Source: Opitutaceae bacterium | GTDB taxonomy: Bacteria; Verrucomicrobiota; Verrucomicrobiia; Opitutales; Opitutaceae | Length of the DNA stretch: 64,000 bases | Assembly: GCA_028284235.1 (NCBI GenBank) | Contig: JANQSC010000049.1 | Location: 1 to 64,000, forward strand | Reading direction: 5' to 3' | Shown: one piece after another, positions 11,129 to 20,700 of the stretch | Layout of the letters: every line of letters begins with the position of its first letter | How positions within the stretch are numbered: the stretch's first letter is position 1 | Translations under genes and position numbers: made by a program | Notes under the pieces: model-generated | What the model saw: the letters and a program-made list of their open reading frames with translations, nothing else | Databases searched by the model: none | Told to the model about the DNA's origin: nothing

Positions 11129-11893
11129 CTAAGGATTATTCGGATTCTCTGCGATCGTCACTGCTGCGAAAGCGCTCGGTGCTGCCGCGATCGCTGCGTC
11201 GATGTTGCTTACCTCGTTGCCAGATCCGTTTGTCAACGCGTTGGTGAGTGTGTCGAACCAGGCGACACTGCCTCCAACGAATCCAATGTGACCTCCGTCC
11301 GTGGCGTAAATGTCATTGGCGCCCCAGGTCGCAGAACTCGTATCCGTCATTCTTGAGAAAGTTAAGGGAAGGTTGGACGGGGTTCCCGTCGTCAATCCCG
11401 TTACATACTGGTACGAGACTTGATCGCCGTCATCTCCTGCGGCTGCGGCTCCAATAAGAATGGGATTGATTGTGACATTGCCGGTTCCTGCATCCGTAAA
11501 CAGTACGGGAACGGGGCCTCGGTAGTTGGGGCCTTGTCCATCGCTGTCACTCACCCAAGTGTTGGCTTCATTGAGACCAGCGCCCGCAGCGAGTGTCACG
11601 ATGACGTCGTCGATGTCGCCAGGCGTTCCACCAGCCGCAACCACGCGGCCTGTATTATCGATGGTGTTATTTGGGCCGACGAATCGCTCGCTGTTTTGAC
11701 TCGCGAACAGAAGCGACGCGTTGACGATCTGGCGGAGGTTGTTGATGTCCTTCGTTTTCCGGGCGGTTTCACGCATCTGCGTTACCGTGGGGACGAGGAT
11801 GGCGGAGAGAATCGCGATAATGGCGATAACGGTGAGAACTTCGATAAGGGTGAAACCTCTCGAACGTCGTAGAGAGCCGTGGCGGGATTTCAT
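11129..11893 (-). CDS. Type II secretion / type IV pilus pseudopilin
   Basis: The chosen start gives [35 protein letters not shown], a short basic leader ending in glycine, then the methylated phenylalanine, the conserved Glu at +5 and a hydrophobic helix. This is the prepilin peptidase signature. The mature part (about 235 residues) has a [20 protein letters not shown] helix, then a variable, glycine- and threonine-rich domain typical of Verrucomicrobiota and Planctomycetota pseudopilins. It would assemble in the inner membrane as a pilin-like subunit. The track start 16 codons upstream is rejected because it lengthens the leader implausibly. Its ligand or role is unknown. Confidence 0.88.
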   Translation of the reverse strand: MKSRHGSLRRSRGFTLIEVLTVIAIIAILSAILVPTVTQMRETARKTKDINNLRQIVNASLLFASQNSERFVGPNNTIDNTGRVVAAGGTPGDIDDVIVTLAAGAGLNEANTWVSDSDGQGPNYRGPVPVLFTDAGTGNVTINPILIGAAAAGDDGDQVSYQYVTGLTTGTPSNLPLTFSRMTDTSSATWGANDIYATDGGHIGFVGGSVAWFDTLTNALTNGSGNEVSNIDAAIAAAPSAFAAVTIAENPNNP

Positions 11894-12149
11894 AGCAAGT
11901 CGTTTTATGTGGGTTGTTGAAATAGTTACGGGATTCTCCACAGTCCGCTCGATGTCGCAATTTTACAAGAACGATTCATCTAATTTACATACGAACGGTA
12001 AACTGATTAATAGGCCGCTGGTGCAATCCACCAGGGTCGTCTAGTGGATTCCCTGATGGAACGGCGAATCTGAGAGCTCGACGTTCAAAAGCGGGGCGGG
12101 CGCATATTTTTCTTTTCAAGCGGAGGCGGAACTCCCAGTTATAGGCGGA
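11894..12149. other. Divergent intergenic region, pseudopilin / ilvE
   Basis: This stretch must hold both promoters. The AT-rich part at about 11955-12010 is the likeliest promoter zone. A weak inverted repeat, AATCCAC/GTGGATT, lies at about 12027-12052. I see no gene. Confidence 0.35.
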
Positions 12150-13016
12150 ATGAAAATTTATCTGGATGGCGCCTTTGTGGACAGGGAGGATGCGAAGATA
12201 TCCGTGTTCGATCATGGTCTCTTGTATGGGGACGGGATATTCGAGGGGATTCGCGTCTACAAAAAGTGCGTGTACCGATTGGACGAGCATTTGGAGCGTC
12301 TGTGGCACTCGGCCAAGGACATCTTGTTGACTATCCCCATGACGGTGAAGGAGATGGAGGAGGCGATTTGCGAGTCGTGCCGTGTCAACGCGATTGAGGA
12401 CGGCTATATCCGTTTAGTGGTGACGCGTGGAAAGGGCGACTTGGGGCTCTCGCCGAATTCGTGTCCACGGGCGTCGGTAATCATCATCGCGGACACGATT
12501 CGGCTTTATCCGGAAGAGCACTACAGCGAAGGGCTTTCGATCGTGACGGTGCCGACGCGGCGCTCGGGTCCGGCCGCGTTGAATCCCGCGGTAAAGTCAT
12601 TGAATTACTTGAATAATATTCTCGCCAAAATGGAGGCTGCTCAAAATGGAGCGCTGGAGGCGATTATGTTGAACGACCAAGGCTTTGTCGCGGAGTGCAC
12701 GGGCGACAATATTTTCATCATTCACAAAGGGATCCTCTACACGCCCGACGTCGCCAACGGGGCGCTGCGGGGAATCACCCGCGGGGCGGTGATGGAGTTG
12801 GCGGAAGCGGCTGGCATTCCGGTGAAGGAGTGCAATCTGACACGCCACGAGATCTGGAATGCGGACGAGTGTTTTCTTACCGGAACCGCGGCGGAATTGA
12901 TTCCGGTGGTCAAGCTGGACGGCCGCGTGATCGGCTCGGGGAAACCGGGGGCGGTGACGAAGCAATTGCACGCGGCGTTCCACGAGGAAGTTTCTACGCG
13001 CGGATCGATGCTTTAA
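12150..13016 (+). CDS. ilvE: Branched-chain amino acid aminotransferase (class IV)
   Basis: This 288-residue fold-type IV PLP enzyme starts MKIYLDGAFVDREDAKISVFDHGLLYGDGIFEGIR, the class IV signature. The PLP lysine is in NPAVKSLNYLNNILAKMEA, near residue 149. It also shows GFVAECTGDNIFI and the C-terminal DECFLTGTAAELIPV segment. It transfers amino groups between glutamate and branched-chain 2-oxo acids in the cytoplasm. The spacing and sequence fit the Methanococcus/Bacillus-like short IlvE better than D-alanine aminotransferase, although the two are difficult to separate by eye. An AGGCGG box lies immediately before the ATG. It appears monocistronic. Confidence 0.88.
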   Translation: MKIYLDGAFVDREDAKISVFDHGLLYGDGIFEGIRVYKKCVYRLDEHLERLWHSAKDILLTIPMTVKEMEEAICESCRVNAIEDGYIRLVVTRGKGDLGLSPNSCPRASVIIIADTIRLYPEEHYSEGLSIVTVPTRRSGPAALNPAVKSLNYLNNILAKMEAAQNGALEAIMLNDQGFVAECTGDNIFIIHKGILYTPDVANGALRGITRGAVMELAEAAGIPVKECNLTRHEIWNADECFLTGTAAELIPVVKLDGRVIGSGKPGAVTKQLHAAFHEEVSTRGSML

Positions 13017-13459
13017 GGGTCGTCTTTAGAGACTGTCCGATAAGTCCATTCCTTCGTCCTTTTGTCCTATTTGTGCTCAGAACTTATTTGCTCACGTCGA
13101 AATACCCTCCGGGTATTCCTCAGATCGCAGCCTAATTTCTGCCTCCCAAATAGAAATTCAAAGACTCGAAAGCGACTTATTGGACAGTCTCTTATCGACC
13201 TTCGATAGGCGCTTTCCTCCGTTGGGCGACCGGCAATTATTGCCTTGGGCCCCACTCGGGTCGCTCGCGGCGGAAAATCCGCGTCAAAAAATGTTCAAAA
13301 GCCCTCTGGGGAAACGCCGGTATTTTCCTTTGTTTGCGGGTTGCGCCATAACCTTTTTGTCCCGGATGTAATAGTTGGCGCGTCTCATGCGTTGTCTTTT
13401 TGTCCGGGCGGACGGTTTCGCGTTGGATGCGCGGAGAAATTCATCTACCTACTTGATAC
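13017..13459. other. Intergenic region with MITE-like element and mcsA promoter zone
   Basis: The first part is occupied by a 169-bp inverted-repeat element (13026-13194). The rest (13195-13459) contains no credible gene; the short track ORFs here lack coding character. The mcsA-mcsB-clpC promoter should lie in the last 150 bp, but I cannot name a box with confidence. Confidence 0.5.
13026..13194. mobile_element. MITE-like non-autonomous element
   Basis: TTAGAGACTGTCCGATAAGTC at the left and GACTTATTGGACAGTCTCTTA at the right are inverted repeats matching at 19 of 21 positions. The 169-bp unit encodes no transposase. TTA at both outer edges could be a target duplication. An internal hairpin AATACCC/GGGTATT sits at 13101-13117. 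The end sequence resembles IS5/IS1182-type termini, as far as I recall them. A third copy of the end is at 5828-5848. Confidence 0.65.
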
Positions 13460-13978
13460 ATGGCCAAGCCTTTGAAATGCGATTTATGCGACGAGTCCGC
13501 GACGGTTCACTTGACGCAGATAATCAACAACCAGATTCACAAGATCGACCTCTGCGAGTCTTGCGCGGAGGAGAAGGGGATCACGGACCCCAATGGCTAC
13601 TCGCTGGCGGATCTGCTGGTGAAGCCCGAGGCTGAAACCGAGGAGCTTTCGGTGTCCTTGGACGCGGCGGAGGAATGCCCGGATTGCGGCTATCCGCAGA
13701 AGGAATTCAAGAAGACGGGAAGACTGGGCTGCGAGCGTTGCTACTCGGTCTTCGCCCCTCTGCTCGGACCTGCTCTCGAGGGTATGCACAAGGGCGACAG
13801 CCACAAGGGGAAAGTTCCGGAACGGGCCCTCGAACGCAAAACCTTCGAGGATCGGCTCAACGAGCTCGAGCGCGATCTGCAAGCCGCGATCGAAGACGAG
13901 CAGTACGAGGCGGCCGCTCGGTACCGCGACGAGATCTTGGAGTTGAAGAAGTCGATTGAAACGGAGGAGCTCGCTTAG
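13460..13978 (+). CDS. mcsA: McsA-like activator with zinc-ribbon cysteines and UVR motif
   Basis: This 172-residue protein starts MAKPLKCDLCDESATVHLTQI with CxxC pairs (CDLC, CESC) in the N-terminal third and a second set (CPDC, CERC) near 70-95, so it probably has two zinc ribbons. A UVR (UvrB/UvrC) coiled coil lies at about 130-168 (FEDRLNELERDLQAAIEDEQYEAAARYRDEI). McsA activates the arginine kinase McsB, which marks damaged proteins for ClpC. It is followed after 6 bp by mcsB and then clpC, the arrangement seen in Firmicutes. The CtsR repressor gene that usually leads that operon is absent here. Confidence 0.92.
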   Translation: MAKPLKCDLCDESATVHLTQIINNQIHKIDLCESCAEEKGITDPNGYSLADLLVKPEAETEELSVSLDAAEECPDCGYPQKEFKKTGRLGCERCYSVFAPLLGPALEGMHKGDSHKGKVPERALERKTFEDRLNELERDLQAAIEDEQYEAAARYRDEILELKKSIETEELA

Positions 13979-13984
13979 GATACG

Positions 13985-15118
13985 ATGCTAATCAAGAGCA
14001 TATTTGGGGGAAAGTCGGAGATGACCGAAGGCGCTGCGAAGAAGTGCCCGGTGGTCCTCATGACGCGTATCCGCTTGGCTCGCAACTTGAGCGACGAGCC
14101 GTTTCCAGGGTGGGCCAAAACGCCTCAGCGGACGCACGTACTAGAGACATGTTTGCCCGCGGTCGCGTCGCTGAACCAGATGAAACGCGGCATCACGGCC
14201 GAAGTGGAAGAACTTTCCGAGCTAGAAAAGCAGATTCTGGTCGAACGGCATTTGATCAGCCGCGAGTTGTCCGGCGCCCCGGAAAAAGCGGGAGTCGTCA
14301 TCAGCAAGGACCAGTCGGTTTCGGTGATGATCAACGAGGAGGACCACTTGCGTATCCAAGTCATCAAGTCGGGCTACCGATTCAAGCAGGCTTGGAACGC
14401 GGTCAACGGTGTCGACAGCGCTTTGGAGGACGAGCTGAACTACGCATTTTCGTCTCAAATCGGATTTTTAACGGCCTGCCCGACCAACGTCGGCACCGGC
14501 ATGCGGGCGTCCGCGATGATGCATTTGCCGGCGCTGGTGATCTCGAATCAGATGGAGAAAGTGGTTCGCGCGGTCAACCAGCTCGGGATCGCAGTGCGCG
14601 GCTTGTTCGGCGAAGGGTCCGACGCGAGCGGAAGCATTTTTCAAATATCCAACCAAACGACCTTGGGCGAATCGGAGGAGGAGATCATCAAGCGACTCTC
14701 TTCGGTATTGAAGACGATAATCGACCAGGAGATGAACGCTCGCGAGAAGATCCTCGAGAAGGATCCCAACAAGCTCTTCGATAAGATCGGAAGGGCTTAC
14801 GGGATTCTGCAAAACAGCCATTTGTTGAGTTCGGGCGAATGCATGAACCTGGCTTCATTGGTTCGCTTCGGGGTCGATTTGGAGATGTTCCCGGAGACGA
14901 CTCGCAACGTAGTCGACCGCATGTTTATCGAATGCCAGCCCGGGCACATCCAGTACCTTGCAGGTAAACCGATCGATACCAATGAACGGGATGCGTATCG
15001 ATCCGATTATCTAAGAAAACAGTTTGAGAATGTGGACAAGCCCGTATTTAGTGTTCACGCTGACCCTGCCGATGAAGACTCACCGTCTGAGGACTCGGCC
15101 GAAGGAGAAAAGGAGTAA
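13985..15118 (+). CDS. mcsB: Protein-arginine kinase McsB
   Basis: This 377-residue protein belongs to the ATP:guanido phosphotransferases. It has LMTRIRLARNLSDEPFPGW near the start, VSVMINEEDHLRIQ, the catalytic-cysteine region ACPTNVGTGMRASAMMHLP, and RGLFGEGSDASGSIFQISNQ for nucleotide binding. McsB phosphorylates arginine residues of client proteins, which are then degraded by ClpCP. The N-terminus is about 20 residues longer than the Bacillus subtilis form (MLIKSIFGGKSEMTEG...), and an internal methionine (MTEGAAKKCPVV) is an alternative start. It lies 8 bp upstream of clpC and is clearly co-transcribed. Confidence 0.94.
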   Translation: MLIKSIFGGKSEMTEGAAKKCPVVLMTRIRLARNLSDEPFPGWAKTPQRTHVLETCLPAVASLNQMKRGITAEVEELSELEKQILVERHLISRELSGAPEKAGVVISKDQSVSVMINEEDHLRIQVIKSGYRFKQAWNAVNGVDSALEDELNYAFSSQIGFLTACPTNVGTGMRASAMMHLPALVISNQMEKVVRAVNQLGIAVRGLFGEGSDASGSIFQISNQTTLGESEEEIIKRLSSVLKTIIDQEMNAREKILEKDPNKLFDKIGRAYGILQNSHLLSSGECMNLASLVRFGVDLEMFPETTRNVVDRMFIECQPGHIQYLAGKPIDTNERDAYRSDYLRKQFENVDKPVFSVHADPADEDSPSEDSAEGEKE

Positions 15119-15126
15119 GAGAATTT

Positions 15127-17628
15127 ATGGAACCGATGAACAATTTCACACCCCGCGCCCAGCAAGTGCTCGCCCTCGCGCGTAAAGAGGCCGACCGATT
15201 TCACCACAACTATGTCGGTACGGAGCACATTCTTCTGGGCTTGATCAAGCTCGGACAAGGCGTCGCGGTCAGCGTGCTGCAGAAAATGGGGCTCGATTTG
15301 GAGACCGTTCGAAACGCGGTTGAAAAGCAAGTGGGCTCCGGTCCGGAAGGAAAGTCGTCAGGAAGCATTCCCTACACGCCGCGTGTAAAGAAAGTGCTGG
15401 CATTGGCGGGCAAAGAAGCGCGGGCGTTGAATCACAGTTACGTGGGCACCGAGCACATTCTTCTCGGACTGCTTCGCGAAGGCGAAGGCGTGGCGGCACG
15501 CGTGCTCAAGTCGCTCGACGTCGACATCGAGCGCACCCGCAACGAAATCCTCCGCGAGCTGGATCCCCAGTTCTCCGGCGAAACCGAAGAGGCCATCGCC
15601 TCTCCGCGTGGACAGGCCGGCGACGAGAAAAAGGAGACGAAGACGCCGGCGTTGAAAGCCTTCGGTCGGGATTTGACCGAGCTCGCGAAAAACGGAGAGC
15701 TCGATCCGGTCATCGGTCGCAAGCCCGAGATTCGTCGCGTGATACAGATTCTCTGCCGCCGCACGAAGAACAATCCTGTTTTGATTGGCGAAGCAGGCGT
15801 GGGCAAGACCGCGATCGTGGAAGGCCTCGCTCTGGAAATCGCGAGCGGAGTTATCCCGGAAATCCTCGTGGACAAGCGAGTCGTGACCTTGGACTTGGCT
15901 CTGATGGTCGCCGGCACAAAATACCGCGGCCAATTCGAAGAGCGCATCAAAGCAGTCATGGACGAGATCAAGCGGGCTGGAAACGTGATCATCTTTATCG
16001 ACGAGCTGCACACCATCGTCGGCGCTGGAGCGGCGGAAGGCGCCATGGACGCGTCGAACATTTTCAAGCCGGCGCTTTCGCGCGGCGAGTTGCAGTGCAT
16101 TGGAGCGACGACTCTGAACGAGTACCGCAAGTACATCGAAAAGGACAGCGCCTTGGATCGCCGTTTCCAAAGCGTGCAAGTCGACGCGCCCAGCATCGAC
16201 GACACGATTCTGATTTTGAAAGGGATCCGCCAGAAGTACGAGGAGCACCACAAAGCGGTGTTCACGGACAAGGCTCTCGAAGCGGCGGTCAAACTCTCCG
16301 AGCGGTACATTACGTCTCGGTACCTTCCGGACAAGGCGATCGACATTATGGACGAAGCCGGGTCGAAGGCTCGGATCGCGTCTTTGGCGCGTCCGCCAGA
16401 AATCGAAGTTCTGACCACGGAGATCGAAGAGGTCTGCGCTCGCAAGGAGGAGGCGATTAGCAAGCAGCATTTCGAAGAGGCGGCGAAGTTCCGCGACGAC
16501 GAAAAGCAACTGCGCTCGAAGAAAGACAGCGTTCTCGAAGAGTGGAAGAAGAACCGCGAGGAAACTCGAATCACGGTCGACGAAGACGACATGATGAAGG
16601 TGGTCGCGGACTGGACCGGCATTCCACTCACACGTATGGAGAAAAAGGAGACAGAGCGGCTCCTGCAACTGTCGACTGAATTGCAAGAAACGGTGATCGG
16701 ACAGGACGAAGCGTGCTCGACTATCGCCAAAGCGCTGCGAAGAAGCCGCGCGGATTTGAAAGATCCGAACCGTCCGATCGGGGCGTTCATGTTCCTCGGC
16801 CCAACAGGTGTCGGAAAGACTTTCCTCGCTCAGACGTTGGCCGAGAAGATGTTCGGCGATCGTGAATCAATCATTCAAGTCGACATGTCCGAGTACATGG
16901 AGAAGTTCTCCGTTTCCCGCATGATCGGCTCCCCTCCGGGCTACGTGGGCCACGAGGAAGGCGGGCAGCTTTCCGAGCAGGTTCGCCGCAAGCCGTATTC
17001 CGTTGTGCTATTCGACGAAATCGAGAAAGCGCATCCGGATGTCGTGCAGATCATGCTGCAGATTTTCGAGGAAGGGCGATTGACGGATAGCCTGGGTCGC
17101 GAAATCGATTTTCGAAACACCATCATCATCATGACTACCAACGTCGGGGCCGCCGCGATCCAGCGTCAGTCCAAGATGGGATTCGGCGCCGCCAAGAGCA
17201 TGGGCGACGACTACGAGTCGATCAAAGAGAACGTCATGGACGAGGCGAAAAAGATCTTCAAGCCGGAGTTCCTCAACCGGATCAACGACTTGATCGTCTT
17301 CCACAGCCTCGCGCGCGACGATCTCTTCAAGATCGTCGATCTGGAAATCGCCAAACTTCAGAAGCGGCTTACCGAAAAGAAGATTACGCTGCGCCTGACC
17401 GACGACGCGAAAGAGCTCATCATCGACAACGGCTACGACGAAAAGTACGGCGCGCGGCCGCTGAGACGTTCGATCGAGCGCCTGCTTGAAGACCCGCTGG
17501 CGGAAGCGCTGCTTTCCGGAGAAGTCAACGAGGCGGATGCCGTCGTCGTGGATCGAGACGGGGATGCGCTCACATTCAAATCGGAGGACTCCGCGGAGAT
17601 CGCTCCCTCGGAATCCGAGTCGTCTTGA
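15127..17628 (+). CDS. clpC: AAA+ unfoldase ClpC
   Basis: This 833-residue Hsp100 protein has two Clp-N repeats ([16 protein letters not shown] and [16 protein letters not shown]) within the first 145 residues. The D1 Walker A is [10 protein letters not shown] near 219. A UVR motif in the middle domain ([16 protein letters not shown], near 448) marks it as ClpC rather than ClpB or ClpA. The D2 Walker A is [10 protein letters not shown] near 557, and a C-terminal D2-small domain follows. It unfolds substrates for ClpP, including McsB-marked proteins. clpP is not in the window. It is the last gene of the mcsA-mcsB-clpC operon and is followed by a strong terminator. Confidence 0.98.
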   Translation: MEPMNNFTPRAQQVLALARKEADRFHHNYVGTEHILLGLIKLGQGVAVSVLQKMGLDLETVRNAVEKQVGSGPEGKSSGSIPYTPRVKKVLALAGKEARALNHSYVGTEHILLGLLREGEGVAARVLKSLDVDIERTRNEILRELDPQFSGETEEAIASPRGQAGDEKKETKTPALKAFGRDLTELAKNGELDPVIGRKPEIRRVIQILCRRTKNNPVLIGEAGVGKTAIVEGLALEIASGVIPEILVDKRVVTLDLALMVAGTKYRGQFEERIKAVMDEIKRAGNVIIFIDELHTIVGAGAAEGAMDASNIFKPALSRGELQCIGATTLNEYRKYIEKDSALDRRFQSVQVDAPSIDDTILILKGIRQKYEEHHKAVFTDKALEAAVKLSERYITSRYLPDKAIDIMDEAGSKARIASLARPPEIEVLTTEIEEVCARKEEAISKQHFEEAAKFRDDEKQLRSKKDSVLEEWKKNREETRITVDEDDMMKVVADWTGIPLTRMEKKETERLLQLSTELQETVIGQDEACSTIAKALRRSRADLKDPNRPIGAFMFLGPTGVGKTFLAQTLAEKMFGDRESIIQVDMSEYMEKFSVSRMIGSPPGYVGHEEGGQLSEQVRRKPYSVVLFDEIEKAHPDVVQIMLQIFEEGRLTDSLGREIDFRNTIIIMTTNVGAAAIQRQSKMGFGAAKSMGDDYESIKENVMDEAKKIFKPEFLNRINDLIVFHSLARDDLFKIVDLEIAKLQKRLTEKKITLRLTDDAKELIIDNGYDEKYGARPLRRSIERLLEDPLAEALLSGEVNEADAVVVDRDGDALTFKSEDSAEIAPSESESS

Positions 17629-17670
17629 CGGCGTTGACGCCCTCAATTCAACCGCGTCAGTTAAATTTCA

Positions 17671-17699
17671 AGCCGCGAGGCAAATCTCGCGGCTTTTTT
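17671..17699 (+). terminator. Rho-independent terminator after clpC
   Basis: AGCCGCGAG pairs with CTCGCGGCT (9 bp) around GCAAAT and is followed by TTTTTTG. It lies about 42 bp beyond the clpC stop and ends the operon. Confidence 0.93.
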
Positions 17700-17789
17700 G
17701 AATACGAACCAGTCAATCGTCCGTAGTACCTACCTAGCAACCATTCAATTCGTGAACCTCTCTCTTCCCACGAAAACAGATTGGACTAG

Positions 17790-20700
17790 ATGAACAGATC
17801 ATATGCATGGGCCGCGATCGCGGCAGGGGCGCTCCTGGCCGTAGTTTGGCAGGCGCGAACTCCTGATCGGGTCTTTGAGGGAAATCGAGAAACGGGGATC
17901 GATACGAACGGCGTTCTAGAAGGACGATCGTCCCCGCAGAAAGAGAAAGCAAACGAGCCGCTTGCGTCCAAGTCGGTTCAGACAATCGGGGAGGTCTTGG
18001 AGCCGACGGGTCGCTACAGCCAGAGCCCGGTGCGGGACAAGCGGGTCGAATTCGATCCAAATTCTCCCGGCCGAGCCACGGTCTACTACCTGCTCGAAAC
18101 CGAGAGTCCAAGGTCGCGATTCACGTTTGTGGAGGAAGTTTATTCGATCGAGGACGACGAGCCCGAGCTCATTGTGCAGCACGCGGCGACCGGGGACGAA
18201 ATAATGCTCGACGCAGACCCGGCGCACGTGGACGCGGCGGCGCTGGCCGATTTTTTGAGCGAGATCGATGGCTACGTATCCTGGCGATCGCGACTTTCGA
18301 GCTTTGTTCAAATCAAGTTGAGGCGTCCGAGTGTTGAAAGCTATCTGGGGACGATCGAGCAATTGAGTAGTTTATTTCCCAATACAACCGTTTCGCGCGA
18401 CGACCTGTACTTTACGTCTCAAACTCCGAGCGAGTACGAAGCCGCGCTGCATTGGCATTTGGATCAGATAAAGGCTCCGGACGCATGGGAGTTCGAGACT
18501 GGAAGCGAAAGCGTCGTCGTGGGAGTTATCGATACAGGCGCCCAAACCGGTCACCCGGACCTTGAGGACAACATTTTTATCAATCCCGGCGAAATTGCCG
18601 GCAACGGGATCGACGACGATTCGAACGGATTTGTCGACGATGTCAGCGGTTGGGACTTTCTCGACGACGACGCGATTCCCAACGATTTGACGGGGCATGG
18701 AACGCACGTGTCCGGTCTCGCCGGGGCGACTGGAAACAACGGGATCGGAACCGCCGGCGCCGCTTGGAATATAAAAGTACTGCCGTTGAAAGTGGGCGAC
18801 TCGACTGGACTTTCGAGCTCGGCGATCGCGGAGGCGCTTCGGTACGTATCTAATTTAGAAGGAGCGGGTATCAACATTGTCGCGACGAACAATTCGTATG
18901 GGTCGAGCACACCAAACAACGTGGCGCGCACGGAGATTCAGAATCACGAGATCGCGGGGATCCTGTTCGTCGCGGCGGCTGGAAACGACGGAGAGGACAT
19001 CGACGCCCAGGGGAATTCGCAGTTTCCTGCCGGCTTTCCCGAAGACAATGTCATTTCAGTCGCTAACTCGACACAGGGCGACGATCTTGATTTCGGTTCG
19101 AATTTCGGGAGTGAGAGCGTCGACCTGGCTGCTCCTGGCAAGGAGGTGTATTCGACCTATATCGGCGGGGGCTACAACTTTCTGACCGGCACATCGATGT
19201 CGTCGCCGCTAGTGGCGGGGGCTGCTGCCCTTTTGGCGTCGCATGATCCGGATCTCACCGCGTCGCAGATAAAGCAGCGATTATTGGATACAGTCGATCT
19301 GGACGACAGCCTGGATGGATTGATGGTGTCGGGAGGGCGACTCAATTTGCTCGCCGCTTTGGAGCCGAGCCTGACGGGTCACGATATCGAAGTGGCAAGC
19401 CATTCCGGGCATGTCGTTCTCGTTCCGGAAACGGGTTTCACAGTCGAATTCGATGTAGCGGCGCTCGACGAAGCAACGGTGAGCGTTCTACAATTTGACG
19501 GCCCGCAGAGTGTCACTATCGAACCGACTGGAGACGGATTGTTTGAAATGGTGTTCGATCAGGAAGGAGCGTATCGATTCCGCTTCCTCTCGGAACTCGG
19601 CGGGATCTCCCGGGAAATCGAAAAACTGGTAGTCGTGGGAGATCCGGAAGACGTGCGAGACGGACTGATGCACTCTTGGGAAATGGAGGGGACCGGAAAC
19701 ACGCTCGTGGACAGCGCGGGATCCGGAAACGCCACCTTAGTCGGAGCGACCCGAGTCGACGCGCCGCTCGGAGGCGGAGTCGATTTCGACGGGACTGCGA
19801 GCTACGCCCAATTCAACTCGGGTGTCTCGTCGCTTGTGACGCTGTCGGCGTTCGTGCGCTCGGACAACTTGCTATCGAGCCCCCATCCTCGAATTATCAA
19901 TACGCCCGATTATTATCTCTATTTTTCAACCCGCGGAGCAGTCGATATTCCGGACGGCAACTCCAACGTCCTAAAATTCTACGCCAATCGGACGGAGGAG
20001 TTTGGCGTCTGGAATTCGGAACCCGACTCTATCTACGAAGATGAGTGGCTGCATGTGCTAGCCACGTACGATAGTAACAATAACTCGAATACGCCAGTTT
20101 TGTACATTAACGGCGAGAAGCAAGTGACGCGTCTGCAGGGCGAGCCGGTAGGGACGCAGACTCAAACCGGAGGCGAGTCCTTCTTGGGCGACCGAGCGGC
20201 TGAAGATCGAGCCTGGGACGGGCAAATGGACGAGGTGCGGATCTACAGTCGGATTCTGTCCGATTTGGACGTTGGCCTTCTGGCGGCTCGATACGCCGCC
20301 GGCTATTGGGACGATTATTCGATCGAGGTCGTTGAGGATTCGGATACGGGCGAAGTCCTCTCGCTTCGGCTTGTAGATACGAGCGGGGGAAATCCTGCTG
20401 GAGTATTCGACTGGAGCATTGTTTCGGGAGGCGGCGCGATCACGCTGGGAGAGAACGGCGCGAGCGAGATCTCGGTGACCTCTTCGGGCTCGGTCAATGC
20501 GAGTATTGTCTTGTGCGCGGGGAGCAGTTTGGGAACGCGGTACTATCAGTACAATTTGGTTTCGGACCCACCGGAAATCGAGGCGGGCGTCTATGTGGGG
20601 TCCACTCAAAACGGAGGTCCGGTTTGGGTCGAAGTGGATGAATCACTTTCAACCGGGTATATCACGATTTTAGATACGACGGCTGGATTCGATCGCCGGC

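Noticed and set aside
15358-16790. Two long minus-strand ORFs (442 and 450 codons) within clpC
   Set aside because: clpC is unmistakable and these have no recognisable motif.
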